A stretch of DNA of 64,000 nt from Streptomyces sp. NBC_01353 (GCF_036237275.1 NZ_CP108352.1:4464001-4528000), one strand, 5' to 3'. Shown: positions 48,218 to 57,193, counted from the first letter of the stretch. Made by a program: numbers and translations. Notes: generated by a model from the sequence alone, not told the origin.

Positions 48218-50023
48218 ATGAACGATGCCGCCCCGGCGCCCACCCCCGCGCCCGCGACCCGCCGTGCCCGTGTCCGTGCCCCCAAGCTGATCGGCAAGGG
48301 CGGATGGATCAACACCGGCGGGAAGGAACTGACCCTCGCCGACCTCCGAGGTCGCGTAGTGATCTTGGATTTCTGGACGTTTTGCTGCATCAACTGCCTG
48401 CATGTTCTCGACGAGCTCCGTGAGTTGGAGGAGAAGCACCGCGACACCCTCGTGATCGTCGGTGTCCACTCCCCCAAGTTCGTCCACGAGGCCGAGCACC
48501 AGGCCGTCGTCGACGCCGTCGAGCGGTACGAGGTGCATCACCCCGTCCTCGACGACCCCGAGCTCGCGACCTGGAAGCAGTACGCCGTACGCGCCTGGCC
48601 GACGCTCGTCGTCATCGATCCCGAGGGGTATGTCGTCGCCCAGCACGCGGGTGAGGGGCACGCCAACGCCATTCGGACGCTCGTCGAGGAGCTGGAGGCC
48701 GAGCACGGGGCCAAGGGGACGCTGCGGCGTGGGGACGGGCCGTACGTGCCGCCGGAGCCCGTGGCGACCGATCTGCGCTTCCCCGGCAAGGCGGTCCTGC
48801 TGCCCTCCGGGAACTTCCTGGTCTCCGACACCACCCGCCACCAGCTCGTCGAGCTGGCGCCGGACGGGGAGACCGTGGTGCGCCGGATCGGGGACGGCGA
48901 GTTCCGTGAGCCCCAGGGACTCACCGTGCTGCCCGACGGCACGGTCGTCGTCGCCGACACCGTGAACCACGCGCTGCGCACGTACCACCCCGAGAGCGGC
49001 GCCATCGAGCTGCTCGCCGGCACCGGGAAGCAATGGTGGCAGGGGTCGACCACCTCCGGGCCGGCCCTGGAGGTCGACCTCTCGTCGCCGTGGGACGTGG
49101 CCTGGTGGCAGGGCAAGGTGTGGATCGCCATGGCCGGCGTCCACCAGCTGTGGACCTACGACCCCGCGACGCGGACCGTCGAGGTCGCGGCCGGTACGAC
49201 CAACGAAGGGCTCGTCGACGGGCCGGCCGCCGAGGCCTGGTTCGCGCAGCCCTCCGGGCTCGCCGCCACCGAGGACCGGCTGTGGATCGCCGACTCGGAG
49301 ACCAGCGCCCTGCGCTGGATCGACACCGACGGCGTCGTCCACACCGCCGTCGGTACCGGCCTCTTCGACTTCGGCCACCGCGACGGCGCCGCCGCCGAGG
49401 CGCTCCTCCAGCACCCGCTGGGCGTGACCGCCCTCCCCGACGGGTCGGTCGCCGTCAGCGACACGTACAACCACGCCCTGCGCCGCTTCGACCCGGCGAC
49501 GGGTGAGGTGACGACCCTCGCCACCGATCTGCGCGAGCCGAGCGACGCCGTCCTCGTCGGGGACGAGATCGTCGTCGTCGAGTCGGCGCGGCACCGGCTG
49601 ACCCGCCTGCGGCTGCCCGAGGAAGCCGTCCAGGTCGAGGCGGTCGCCCACCGCACGCAGCGCGAGGCCACCGAGGTGGCGCCCGGCCGGCTCCGGCTCG
49701 ACGTCGTCTTCCAGGCGCCGACGGGGCAGAAGCTGGACGAGCGGTACGGCCCCTCGACCCGGCTCCTGGTCTCCTCGACCCCGCCGGAACTGCTGCTCGC
49801 CGGCGAGGGCACCGGTACGGACCTCTTCCGGGAACTGGACCTCAACCCGGCGATCACCGACGGCGTGCTGCACGTGTCGGCGATGGCGGCGTCCTGCGAC
49901 GACGACCCGGCCAACGAGTACCCGGCCTGCCATGTGCACCAGCAGGACTGGGGCGTACCGGTGAAGGTGACGGCGGCGGGCGCCCAGCGGCTCCCGCTCA
50001 TCCTCGCCGGGATGGACGCCTAG
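48218..50023 (+). CDS. Thioredoxin-like protein with NHL-repeat beta-propeller
   Basis: This is a 601-residue fusion. Residues about 25-165 are a TlpA/thioredoxin-like domain with the redox motif Cys57-Ile-Asn-Cys60 (FWTFCCINCLHVLDEL) and WPTLVVIDPEGYVVAQHAG. Residues from about 185 onward form an NHL-type propeller with repeats such as EPQGLTVLPDGTVVVADTVN and HPLGVTALPDGSVAVSDTYN. There is no signal peptide, so the cytoplasm is likely. It resembles NHL-domain thioredoxin proteins of animals (NHLRC2). The function in bacteria is unknown; thiol-disulfide exchange is inferred. Confidence 0.9.
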   Translation: MNDAAPAPTPAPATRRARVRAPKLIGKGGWINTGGKELTLADLRGRVVILDFWTFCCINCLHVLDELRELEEKHRDTLVIVGVHSPKFVHEAEHQAVVDAVERYEVHHPVLDDPELATWKQYAVRAWPTLVVIDPEGYVVAQHAGEGHANAIRTLVEELEAEHGAKGTLRRGDGPYVPPEPVATDLRFPGKAVLLPSGNFLVSDTTRHQLVELAPDGETVVRRIGDGEFREPQGLTVLPDGTVVVADTVNHALRTYHPESGAIELLAGTGKQWWQGSTTSGPALEVDLSSPWDVAWWQGKVWIAMAGVHQLWTYDPATRTVEVAAGTTNEGLVDGPAAEAWFAQPSGLAATEDRLWIADSETSALRWIDTDGVVHTAVGTGLFDFGHRDGAAAEALLQHPLGVTALPDGSVAVSDTYNHALRRFDPATGEVTTLATDLREPSDAVLVGDEIVVVESARHRLTRLRLPEEAVQVEAVAHRTQREATEVAPGRLRLDVVFQAPTGQKLDERYGPSTRLLVSSTPPELLLAGEGTGTDLFRELDLNPAITDGVLHVSAMAASCDDDPANEYPACHVHQQDWGVPVKVTAAGAQRLPLILAGMDA

Positions 50024-50027
50024 AGGG

Positions 50028-50070
50028 TGACGCCTGGCGGACACGACCTGATCGTGTCCGCCAGGCGTCA
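50028..50070. terminator. Terminator of the NHL-thioredoxin gene
   Basis: A perfect 19-bp stem (left arm TGACGCCTGGCGGACACGA, right arm its complement) encloses the 5-nt loop CCTGA. It starts 5 bp after the stop codon. Confidence 0.9.
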
Positions 50071-50121
50071 GGCGTCCACGGGCCGACAGGCCCAGGCGCC
50101 CTCGGGCCCGTCGCGGCGGCA

Positions 50122-50290
50122 CTAGGGGGTGTCCGACAGATCATGGCCGGGGCCGCGGCGTCTGGCACGGCACCTCGCCGCGTTGCCGAAACGCCCGAAT
50201 AGCTCCGCTGTTAGGTCATTCCGGCGCCTTGCGATGTACCGCACCAGTCGCCGCGTCCTATCCGGCCCTGATCCGCCGGACACCCCCTAG
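50122..50290. mobile_element. MITE / internally deleted IS5-type element with CTAG target duplication
   Basis: The element proper (50126-50286, 161 bp) has terminal inverted repeats: the first 22 bases, beginning GGGGTGTCCG, match the reverse complement of the last 22 at all but three positions. It is flanked on both sides by CTAG, the kind of 4-bp duplication made by IS5-group elements. It carries no transposase gene, so it would need one supplied in trans. The right-hand CTAG supplies the TAG stop codon of the neighbouring minus-strand gene. Confidence 0.85.
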
Positions 50291-50631
50291 CGCACGAACC
50301 CCTGGTTCTTGGAAGGGCGCCCCGCCGCCCCGTCCAGGCAGCCCTCCACCCATGCTCCGGGGTCGTGGACGGCCCGGTCGCCGCCCATTCCCCAGCGCTC
50401 CATGTCCGCGCACTCGCCGGACAGCAGCGCTCGGGTCCGCTCCCCGTCCAGGTCGGCCTTCCGGATCCGGACGGCCTGGAGATAGCCGCCCTCGTAGGCG
50501 ATGTCCGTGCCCCAGGGCGGGCGTTCGTTGTACGTGGCGATGCCGTAGCCCGCCACGGCCGTGCCGATCAGCACGGCCGTGGCGACGCAGGCGATGAACT
50601 TCCCCCGGGGAGGGCCCTCGTGACGATCCAT
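50287..50631 (-). CDS. Hypothetical single-pass membrane protein
   Basis: This is a 114-residue protein with an N-terminal membrane helix (FIACVATAVLIGTAVAGYGI, residues about 12-31) after a short basic leader. The rest is polar with two cysteines (SGECADMERWG and VEGCLDGAAG). I do not recognise a family. The stop codon TAG is part of the CTAG target-site duplication of the adjacent MITE, so the element inserted at the very end of the gene. The original C-terminus may or may not be preserved. No strong ribosome-binding site is visible before the ATG. Confidence 0.6.
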   Translation of the reverse strand: MDRHEGPPRGKFIACVATAVLIGTAVAGYGIATYNERPPWGTDIAYEGGYLQAVRIRKADLDGERTRALLSGECADMERWGMGGDRAVHDPGAWVEGCLDGAAGRPSKNQGFVR

Positions 50632-50723
50632 GAGGTCGACGGTGTCAGGAGTGGCCTTTCCCGGATGTTTCGTCCGGTGCCGTGCGCGGCGCCGGACGCC
50701 CCGGGTCGTGGGCGCTGGGGCTG

Positions 50724-50951
50724 TCAGTAGCCGCCGTCGCGCCGGTCCTCGTCCACGACCGTGGGAGCCGTCGGCGGGACGACGACCCGTCGGCGCCGGG
50801 CGATGCTGGTGAACGTGGCCAAGCCGATGAGACCGACCGCCATCATGATCAGTCCGACCAGGTCGAGGTTGACGCCGTCGAGCTCCCAGTCCGTGGCGAA
50901 CGTGAGGATCGCGCCCACGGCGATGAGGATGATGCAGCCTCCCAGGCCCAT
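50724..50951 (-). CDS. DUF6458-like small membrane protein
   Basis: This 75-residue protein has two membrane helices: GLGGCIILIAVGAILTFAT, then the loop DWELDGVNLDL, then VGLIMMAVGLIGLATFTSIA. It ends in a basic patch (RRRR) and a polar acidic tail. This arrangement matches DUF6458 proteins of actinobacteria, whose function is unknown. It lies 93 bp upstream of the MITE-truncated hypothetical gene and may be monocistronic. Confidence 0.8.
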   Translation of the reverse strand: MGLGGCIILIAVGAILTFATDWELDGVNLDLVGLIMMAVGLIGLATFTSIARRRRVVVPPTAPTVVDEDRRDGGY

Positions 50952-51003
50952 GAATCCCGCCTCCTAGTGGGTAGTCAGGATCGGGTACCCGGGTCGGGGG
51001 TGA

Positions 51004-52293
51004 CTATCCCTCCAGGAACGCCACGAGCGCGTTCGCGAGCAGGTACGGGTCCTTGGCGCCGCACAGTTCGCGGGCGCTGTGCATGGAGAGGATCGCGACG
51101 CCGATGTCGACGGTCGTGATGCCGTGGCGGGCGGCGGTGATGGGGCCGATCGTCGTGCCGCACGGCATCTCGTTGTTCGACACGAACGTCTGCCACGGCA
51201 CGCCGGCCTTCTCGCAGGCCGCGGCGAACACGGCGCGGCCGCTGCCGTCGGTGGCGTAGCGCTGGTTGACGTTCATCTTGAGGATCGGGCCGCCGTTGGC
51301 GCGCGGGTGGTGCGTCGGGTCGTGGCGCTCCGCGTAGTTGGGGTGGACGGCGTGGCCGGTGTCGGAGGAGAGGCAGACGGTGCCGGCGAAGGCCCGGGCC
51401 TTGTCCTCGTACGCGCCGCCGCGCGCGAAGACGGAGCGCTCCAGGACCGAGCCGAGCAGCGGGCCCTGGGCGCCGGTGTCGGACTCGGAGCCGTTCTCCT
51501 CGTGGTCGAAGGCGGCGAGGACCGGGATGTACGCGAGGTCGGGCTGCGCGGACACGGCGGCGAGGGCGGCCACGCCCGCGTGGACGGAGATCAGGTTGTC
51601 CATGCGGGGGCCGGCGACGAGTTCGCGGTCGCGGCCGAGGTAGGTGGGGGCCTCGACGGAGTGGACCATCAGGTCCCAGCCGGCCACGTCCTCGGCGTCG
51701 ACGCCGGCTTCCTGGGCCACGAAGGAGATCAGGTCGCCCTCGTGGACCTCGCCGAGGCCCCAGATGGGCTGCATGTGGCGCTGCCGGTCGAGCTTGAGGC
51801 CGTCGTTGGCCTGGCGGTCGAGGTGGATGGCGAGCTGCGGCACGCGCAGCACGGCGCGGTCCACGTTCACCAGGTGGTGGCTGCCGTCGCGGAGGGTGAG
51901 GCGGCCGGCGAGGCCGAGGTCGCGGTCGAGCCAGGTGTTGAGCAGCGTTCCGCCGTACGTCTCGACGGCCACCTGCCGCCAGCCCTGCGCGCCCATGTCG
52001 GGCTGCGGCTTGACCCGCAGGTTGGGGGAGTCGGTGTGGGCGCCGACGATCCGGAACGGGGTGTGGGTGTCGGCGCCCTCGGGCACGTACCAGGCGATGA
52101 GCGCCCCGCCGCGGATCACGTACTTCCCGCCGGCGGAGGCGTCCCAGGCCGCGGTCTCCTCGACCTGCCTGAAGCCTGCCTTCTCCAGTCGCTCGGCGGC
52201 GTTCGCCACGGCGTGGTACGGCGACGGGGACGCCGCCAGGAAGGTCATGAGGTCGTCGGTGTGGCCGCGGTCGAAGCGGGCAGTGCTCGTCAT
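51004..52293 (-). CDS. M18 family aminopeptidase
   Basis: This 429-residue enzyme is a dinuclear-zinc aminopeptidase of family M18 (aspartyl aminopeptidase-like). Metal and catalytic motifs are all visible: GAHTDSPNLRVKP, GPRMDNLISVHAG, AFDHEENGSESDTGAQG, CLSSDTGHAVHPNY and ILSMHSARELCGAKDP. These enzymes form large cytoplasmic oligomers and remove N-terminal residues from peptides, often acidic ones. The length and the motif order are complete. It starts at ATG and appears to be monocistronic. Confidence 0.94.
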   Translation of the reverse strand: MTSTARFDRGHTDDLMTFLAASPSPYHAVANAAERLEKAGFRQVEETAAWDASAGGKYVIRGGALIAWYVPEGADTHTPFRIVGAHTDSPNLRVKPQPDMGAQGWRQVAVETYGGTLLNTWLDRDLGLAGRLTLRDGSHHLVNVDRAVLRVPQLAIHLDRQANDGLKLDRQRHMQPIWGLGEVHEGDLISFVAQEAGVDAEDVAGWDLMVHSVEAPTYLGRDRELVAGPRMDNLISVHAGVAALAAVSAQPDLAYIPVLAAFDHEENGSESDTGAQGPLLGSVLERSVFARGGAYEDKARAFAGTVCLSSDTGHAVHPNYAERHDPTHHPRANGGPILKMNVNQRYATDGSGRAVFAAACEKAGVPWQTFVSNNEMPCGTTIGPITAARHGITTVDIGVAILSMHSARELCGAKDPYLLANALVAFLEG

Positions 52294-52344
52294 GGGTTCA
52301 CCTTACGCAGGCGTCGGAATGCGAGAACGGCGCCCCGAAAGACG

Positions 52345-52380
52345 GAACGGCCCACTCCCCTCCCCGGGAGCGAGCCGTTC
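52345..52380. terminator. Hairpin between acyl-CoA dehydrogenase and aminopeptidase genes
   Basis: Outer arms GAACGGC/GCCGTTC with inner CTCCC/GGGAG form a two-part stem. It lies between the aminopeptidase promoter side and the end of the acyl-CoA dehydrogenase, both leftward genes. Confidence 0.45.
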
Positions 52381-52401
52381 GTCAGTGGACGGGGGCGCGT
52401 A

Positions 52402-54231
52402 CTAGAACGCGGCCTCGTCCAGGTCCATCAGCGAGCCGTCGACGGCCTCGGCGAGGGCGCGCTCGGCGCTGACGCCCGGCAGGACGTTGGCGGCGAAGAA
52501 CTTCGCGGCCGCGATCTTGCCCGTGTAGAAGGTCTGGTCCTTGGCGGAGGCGCCGGCGGCCAGCTTCTCGGCGGCGACGGCCGCACCCTTGAGGAGCAGG
52601 TAGCCGACGACGACGTCACCGGAGGCCATCAGCAGGCGGGTGGTGTTGAGGCCGACCTTGTAGATGTTCTTGACGTCCTCGCCGGTGGCGGTGAGGTCGG
52701 TGAGCATCGCGCCGACGATGCCCTCGAGGTCCACGGCCGCCTTGGCGAGCGCGTCGCGGGCGCCGGCCAGCTCCTCGCCGCCGGTGCCGACCGCGAGGAA
52801 CTTCTTGATCTCCTCGGCCAGCGCGTTCAGGGACGCGCCCTGGTCGCGGACGATCTTGCGGAAGAAGAAGTCCTGGCCCTGGATGGCCGTGGTGCCCTCG
52901 TAGAGGGTGTCGATCTTGGCGTCCCGGATGTACTGCTCGATCGGGTACTCCTGCAGGAAGCCGGAGCCGCCGAAGGTCTGGAGCGACTGCGCGAGCTGCT
53001 CGTAGCCCTTCTCGGAGCCGTAGCCCTTCACGATCGGCAGCAGCAGGTCGTTCAGGCCGATCTCGGCCTTCGCGTCCTCGCCGGCGGCCTCCTTGACCTG
53101 GATCGCGTCCTGCACGGCGGCCGTGTAGAGGACGAGGGAGCGCATGCCCTCCGCGTACGCCTTCTGCGTCATCAGCGAGCGGCGGACGTCGGGGTGGTGC
53201 GTGATGGTGACCTTGGGCGCGGCCTTGTCCATGAAGTTCGCCAGGTCGGTGCCCTGGACGCGCTCCTTGGCGTACTCCAGGGCGTTGAGGTAGCCCGTGG
53301 AGAGGGTGGAGATCGCCTTCGTGCCGACCATCATGCGGGCGAACTCGATGATGAGGAACATCTGGCGGATGCCGTCGTGCTTGTCGCCGATCAGCCAGCC
53401 CTTGGCGGGGTGCTGGTCGCCGAAGGTCATCTCGCACGTGTTGGAGGCCTTGAGGCCCATCTTGTGCTCGACGTTGGTGGCGTAGACGCCGTTGCGCTCG
53501 CCCAGCTCGCCGGTCTCCCAGTCGAAGTGGTACTTCGGCACGAGGAAGAGCGAGAGGCCCTTGGTGCCCGGGCCGTGGCCCTCGGGGCGGGCGAGGACGT
53601 AGTGGAGGATGTTCTCCTCCATGTCGTGCTCACCGGAGGTGATGAAGCGCTTCACGCCCTCGATGTGCCAGGAGCCGTCGTCCTGCTGGATCGCCTTGGT
53701 GCGGCCGGCGCCGACGTCCGAGCCGGCGTCCGGCTCGGTGAGGACCATGGTGGAGCCCCACTGGCGCTCGACGGCGATCTGCGCGACCTTCTTCTGCGCC
53801 TCGTTGCCCTCGTTGAAGAGGATGCCGGCGAAGGCCGGGCCGGAGGAGTACATCCACACGGCCGGGTTCGCGCCGAGGATCAGCTCCGCGTAGGCCCAGA
53901 TCAGGGAGCGCGGGGAGGTGGTGCCGCCGATCTCCTCGGGCAGGCCGAGGCGCCAGTACTCGGAGTCCATGAAGGCCTTGTAGGACTTCTTGAAGCTGGC
54001 CGGGACCGGGGCGGTGTTCGTCTCGGGGTCGAAGACCGGCGGGTTGCGGTCGGCGTCGGCGAAGGACTCGGCCAGCTCGTTCTCGGAGAGGCGGGTCAGC
54101 TCCTCCAGAACGCTCTTGGCGGTCTCGACGTCCATCTCCTCGAACGGACCGGTGCCGTACACCTTGTCGCGCCCGAGCACCTCGAAGAGGTTGAACTCGA
54201 TGTCGCGGAGATTCGACTTGTAGTGCCCCAT
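52402..54231 (-). CDS. Long acyl-CoA dehydrogenase (FadE5-like)
   Basis: This 609-residue enzyme is of the long ACAD class, with the usual fold plus an extended C-terminal helical domain. It has the FAD/substrate motifs [18 protein letters not shown] and [13 protein letters not shown], the helix [20 protein letters not shown], and the catalytic base Glu in [17 protein letters not shown]. These features match FadE5-type enzymes, which oxidise a wide range of acyl-CoAs. The start ATG at 54231 (protein opening [20 protein letters not shown]) is well supported by the family. Two short palindromes 60-110 bp upstream look like TetR-type operators. Confidence 0.93.
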   Translation of the reverse strand: MGHYKSNLRDIEFNLFEVLGRDKVYGTGPFEEMDVETAKSVLEELTRLSENELAESFADADRNPPVFDPETNTAPVPASFKKSYKAFMDSEYWRLGLPEEIGGTTSPRSLIWAYAELILGANPAVWMYSSGPAFAGILFNEGNEAQKKVAQIAVERQWGSTMVLTEPDAGSDVGAGRTKAIQQDDGSWHIEGVKRFITSGEHDMEENILHYVLARPEGHGPGTKGLSLFLVPKYHFDWETGELGERNGVYATNVEHKMGLKASNTCEMTFGDQHPAKGWLIGDKHDGIRQMFLIIEFARMMVGTKAISTLSTGYLNALEYAKERVQGTDLANFMDKAAPKVTITHHPDVRRSLMTQKAYAEGMRSLVLYTAAVQDAIQVKEAAGEDAKAEIGLNDLLLPIVKGYGSEKGYEQLAQSLQTFGGSGFLQEYPIEQYIRDAKIDTLYEGTTAIQGQDFFFRKIVRDQGASLNALAEEIKKFLAVGTGGEELAGARDALAKAAVDLEGIVGAMLTDLTATGEDVKNIYKVGLNTTRLLMASGDVVVGYLLLKGAAVAAEKLAAGASAKDQTFYTGKIAAAKFFAANVLPGVSAERALAEAVDGSLMDLDEAAF

Positions 54232-54289
54232 GGCGACGGCTCCGTAAGGATCGGGGAGGCGGATGTCCTGGTATGCGAGCGTGCTCGTA

Positions 54290-54338
54290 CTACCGGTGAG
54301 TAGCCCACGCTTCTCTACGATGATGCTACCCGCCGGTA
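54290..54338. promoter_or_regulatory. Two TACC-type palindromes upstream of the FadE5-like gene
   Basis: TACCCGCCGGTA (54327-54338) has perfect TACC/GGTA arms. The other site, read on the minus strand, is TACTCACCGGTA and matches it at 10 of 12 positions. CTAC/GTAG arms at 54290-54303 extend it. Paired sites suggest cooperative binding of a fatty-acid-responsive regulator. Confidence 0.55.
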
Positions 54339-54360
54339 ATAAGAGCAACCCCCATCCGGC

Positions 54361-54648
54361 CATCTGTGACGCGAGCCGCAGAAAAAGGGGCCCGGGGCGC
54401 ACCCCCGGGGTCCGGGGGTGCGCCCCGGGGCCCTTCTCGTCGTCGGTGCGGGAGCAAGAGAAAGGGGCCGATGCGAAGAATCGTGCGAATGGCCGGGTGC
54501 TTCGGTCGGACGCCGTGCGGTGCCCGGGGGTCCGTGGCCCGTTCTCGGGGGTTCGTGCCCCTTTTGTCGTCCGTGCCCGGGGTGTGCGCTCCGTCTCGGC
54601 CGACCTGATCCGCTCTGCGCGCCGCGTCCGCTCGCTAGGCTGGGGCCC
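54361..54648. other. Intergenic region with very strong hairpin
   Basis: No gene is supported here. The main feature is the 22-bp stem at 54387-54433. The stretch 54480-54640 contains no convincing reading frame with a ribosome-binding site. Confidence 0.6.
54387..54433. terminator. GC-only hairpin with 22-bp stem
   Basis: The right arm CCGGGGGTGCGCCCCGGGG continuing to CCC pairs with the left arm at all but one position, with a 3-4 nt loop. It lies between the divergent FadE5-like and SseB-like genes, so it does not sit at the end of either; it may block read-through or act on a leader transcript. Confidence 0.6.
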
Positions 54649-55140
54649 ATGTACGGCTACGACCAGAATCAGGGCGCCCAGCAGCAGTACGCCCCGCCGC
54701 CGCAGCAGCCGATGTCGGGCGGCGTGCAGGGCGGGATGCAGGGCGGGTACGGGCAGCAGGCTCCCCTGTATCCGGAGCCGTCGCCGCCGTCGCTCGCCGA
54801 CGCCGTACGGGCCTTCACGACCGGGTCCCTCGCAGCCGAGGACTTCCAGCAGATCTTCGCGACCTCGAAGGTCTACTGCCCGCGCGGGGACAACCCCGGC
54901 TTCCTCGCCCTGCACAACACCCAGCAGCCGGTCATCCCGATGTTCACCTCGCTGAAGGAGCTGCGCCGGTACGCCGGCAAGGAGTCGAAGTACTTCGTGA
55001 TCACCGGCGCCGAGGTGATCGACCTGCTCCCGACCGGCTACGGCTTCGTCCTCGACATGGAGGGCGACCACCGGATGGTCTTCGACGCGAAGGCCGTGGA
55101 ACAGATGGTCGACTTCGCGATGCGGCGGATGTACGGCTGA
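54649..55140 (+). CDS. SseB-family protein
   Basis: This is a 163-residue protein. The first 45 residues are Gln/Gly/Tyr/Pro-rich ([18 protein letters not shown]). The remainder matches the SseB N-terminal domain, with [40 protein letters not shown] and [17 protein letters not shown]. SseB-domain proteins are widespread in actinobacteria and without an agreed function; some are linked to cell-envelope or secretion processes. There is no signal peptide. A perfect palindromic terminator follows the stop. Confidence 0.85.
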   Translation: MYGYDQNQGAQQQYAPPPQQPMSGGVQGGMQGGYGQQAPLYPEPSPPSLADAVRAFTTGSLAAEDFQQIFATSKVYCPRGDNPGFLALHNTQQPVIPMFTSLKELRRYAGKESKYFVITGAEVIDLLPTGYGFVLDMEGDHRMVFDAKAVEQMVDFAMRRMYG

Positions 55141-55160
55141 CGCACGCTGGAGAAGTGGGA

Positions 55161-55192
55161 GAACGCCCGGGAGGAATTCCTCCCGGGCGTTC
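55161..55192. terminator. Perfect 32-bp palindromic terminator
   Basis: The left arm GAACGCCCGGGAGGAA and its exact complement meet without a spacer; in RNA the innermost bases would open as the loop. It lies 20 bp after the SseB-like stop. Confidence 0.85.
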
Positions 55193-55254
55193 CGCGTTCC
55201 GGGTGGCAGGAAGTTCATCGTTCAACTAAACTGGTTGCACAAGGAGGTCCCGCC

Positions 55255-56226
55255 ATGCCCGCTGTGACTGTCGAGAACCCGCTCGCCCTGCCGCGCGTCG
55301 CCGCCCCTGCCGACGCCGTCTCCCGCCCCGTGCTCGCCGTGACCACGGCCCCGTCCGGCTTCGAGGGCGAGGGCTTCCCGGTGCGCCGCGCGTTCGCCGG
55401 GATCAACTACCAGTACCTCGACCCGTTCATCATGATGGACCAGATGGGAGAGGTGGAGTACGCCCCCGGTGAGCCCAAGGGCACCCCGTGGCACCCCCAC
55501 CGCGGCTTCGAGACCGTCACGTACATCATCGACGGGATCTTCGACCACCAGGACTCCAACGGCGGTGGCGGCACCATCACCAACGGCGACACCCAGTGGA
55601 TGACCGCCGGCTCCGGACTCCTCCACATCGAGGCCCCGCCGGAGTCCCTCGTCGTGAGCGGCGGACTCTTCCACGGACTCCAGCTGTGGGTGAACCTGCC
55701 CGCCTCCGACAAGATGATGGCCCCGCGCTACCAGGACATCCGCGGCGGCCAGGTGCAGCTGCTGACCTCCCCCGACGGCGGCGCGCTGCTCCGCGTCATC
55801 GCCGGCGACCTCGAAGGGCACGCCGGCCCGGGCGTCACGCACACCCCGATCACGATGATCCACGCGACGATCCGGCCGGGAGCCGAGGTGACCCTGCCGT
55901 GGCGCGAGGACTTCAACGGGCTCGTGTACGTCCTCGCGGGGCGCGGCTCCGTCGGTGCGGAGCGACGGCCGGTCCACATGGGCCAGACCGCCGTCTTCGG
56001 CAAGGGCGGCGCGCTGACGGTCCGGGCCGACGAGAAGCAGGACGGGCACACGCCCGACCTGGAGGTCGTCGTCCTCGGCGGGCAGCCGATCCGCGAACCG
56101 ATGGCCCACTACGGCCCGTTCGTCATGAACACCCAGGCCGAGCTGCGCCAGGCCTTCGAGGACTTCCAGGCGGGGCGCCTCGGCACGATCCCGGCGGTGC
56201 ATGGCATGGGCGAGGGAGGGCTGTAG
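55255..56226 (+). CDS. Pirin family protein
   Basis: This is a 323-residue bicupin. The N-terminal cupin carries the metal-binding motif PWHPHRGFETVTYIIDG and the downstream GDTQWMTAGSGLLHIEAP. The C-terminal cupin follows from about residue 200, with VYVLAGRGSVGAERRPVHMG. Bacterial pirins are linked to quercetinase-like oxidation or to redox and carbon-flux regulation; the role here is open. ATG with an excellent AAGGAGG. The promoter gap contains TTCAACTAAACTGG, which could be part of a regulatory site. Confidence 0.92.
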   Translation: MPAVTVENPLALPRVAAPADAVSRPVLAVTTAPSGFEGEGFPVRRAFAGINYQYLDPFIMMDQMGEVEYAPGEPKGTPWHPHRGFETVTYIIDGIFDHQDSNGGGGTITNGDTQWMTAGSGLLHIEAPPESLVVSGGLFHGLQLWVNLPASDKMMAPRYQDIRGGQVQLLTSPDGGALLRVIAGDLEGHAGPGVTHTPITMIHATIRPGAEVTLPWREDFNGLVYVLAGRGSVGAERRPVHMGQTAVFGKGGALTVRADEKQDGHTPDLEVVVLGGQPIREPMAHYGPFVMNTQAELRQAFEDFQAGRLGTIPAVHGMGEGGL

Positions 56227-56320
56227 GGCCCTGGGGGCACATTGGCGGAAAACTGCCCAGGGCGCTCTCCCCTCCACCTTGTCTGCACCTTGAGGCGTGT
56301 GAGGGCGAAGAGCGCGTGCG

Positions 56321-56349
56321 AGGACCCGGCGACCGAAGGTCGCCGGGTC
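56321..56349. terminator. Terminator of the pirin gene
   Basis: Perfect 13-bp arms GGACCCGGCGACC and GGTCGCCGGGTCC enclose the loop GAA and are followed by the T-rich GTTCTTTA. Confidence 0.88.
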
Positions 56350-56614
56350 CGTTCTTTAGCACAAGAGATGCTCCGTCAACTAGGGGATCCATATGAGAGT
56401 TGGCGAAAAATGCTTGACGCATCTATGTCAATCCTGTGATGATCATGGGCGTTTACGGGGTGGCTCTCCTCGTTTCGTTCACCAGGCGGACACGTTGTGC
56501 ACGCCCCTGCGTGGACTCATCGAACGTAGGGGGCACCCCTCGCTCGGGTGCCGCTTCCATGGCCGGGGACGTCCCCGATGCCGGAGAGGGCCCACGGGAA
56601 TGAGGAGTAACCGC
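56350..56614. other. Promoter region with AT-rich segment
   Basis: The stretch 56355-56445 has clearly lower GC than its surroundings. A candidate -35 TTGACG is at 56414-56419; a -10 element about 17 bp later (TGTGAT or GATGAT) is weak. The region probably holds the promoter of the secreted protein at 56615. No small gene is supported. Confidence 0.45.
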
Positions 56615-57085
56615 ATGCTGAAGAAGGCTCTCGGAACCGCCGCTGCCGCCGTGGCGGTGCTGGCCGTCACCACGGCCCCGGCGTCTGCCGACGAATACTG
56701 GAAGCCGCACCACCGTTCATCCGGCAACGCCAACTCTTCCAAGTGCTACGTCCCCGGACTTCAGGGATCGATGCCGATGTGCCTGTTCTGGCACAACACC
56801 GGAACCCAGGCGGTGTGGGCCCAGGAGGGAAGCACCTACGACCTGGCCGGCGAGAGGTTCCGCGAGAACACCGGAACCGGCTCCGGTTCGTACGTGAAGA
56901 ACAACGCCACCGCCATGGAGGTCCGGTACAGCCAGGGTGTCGGGGGCACCGTCTGGTTCAACAGTGGTTACGCGGGCAACTGGGACTACGCCTACGACGA
57001 CCAGGGCGGACCGCTCTACTACACCTGGAACGAGAACGCCTCGACCATGGTCGGCATCGGCACCCGCTGGTCCATCACCCTCTGA
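56615..57085 (+). CDS. Secreted beta-rich protein, peptidase inhibitor I36-like
   Basis: This is a 156-residue protein with a clear signal peptide: basic MLKK, hydrophobic ALGTAAAAVAVLAVTTA and the cleavage-like site PASA-DE at about residue 26. The mature part of about 130 residues is rich in Gly, Asn, Tyr and Trp, with CYVPGLQGSMPMCLFWHN, YVKNNATAMEVRYS and WFNSGYAGNWDYAYDDQGG. The Cys pair and the NNATAM/NSGY pattern recall the I36/beta-gamma-crystallin-like inhibitors of Streptomyces, but the match is loose. The ATG at 56615 with GAGGAG is preferred over 56600. It is followed by a strong terminator and then by an export operon. Confidence 0.65.
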   Translation: MLKKALGTAAAAVAVLAVTTAPASADEYWKPHHRSSGNANSSKCYVPGLQGSMPMCLFWHNTGTQAVWAQEGSTYDLAGERFRENTGTGSGSYVKNNATAMEVRYSQGVGGTVWFNSGYAGNWDYAYDDQGGPLYYTWNENASTMVGIGTRWSITL

Positions 57086-57107
57086 CCCGCGGCTCTTTCC
57101 TCCACCC

Positions 57108-57150
57108 CGATGTACCGGGCGGCAGCCGGAATCTGCCGCCCGGTACATCG
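57108..57150. terminator. Strong hairpin between the secreted protein and the export operon
   Basis: A perfect 18-bp stem (left arm CGATGTACCGGGCGGCAG and its complement) with the 7-nt loop CCGGAAT is followed by TTCTT. It separates the secreted-protein gene from the lipoprotein operon 44 bp downstream, so partial read-through cannot be excluded. Confidence 0.85.
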
Positions 57151-57193
57151 GCAATTCTTCCCTCCCGGCCCGCCTCTCGCGCAAGGTGCCTTC

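Noticed and set aside
51079-54303. A 1,074-codon plus-strand open frame
   Set aside because: It is antisense to the M18 aminopeptidase and the FadE5-like gene and has Val/Gly/Ala/Asp-rich shadow composition. Both minus-strand genes are complete and well supported.
56615-57085. Bacteriocin or lanthipeptide precursor for the adjacent exporter
   Set aside because: At 156 residues with a Sec signal peptide and beta-rich mature part it is not a typical leader-core peptide, and no modification enzymes are nearby.
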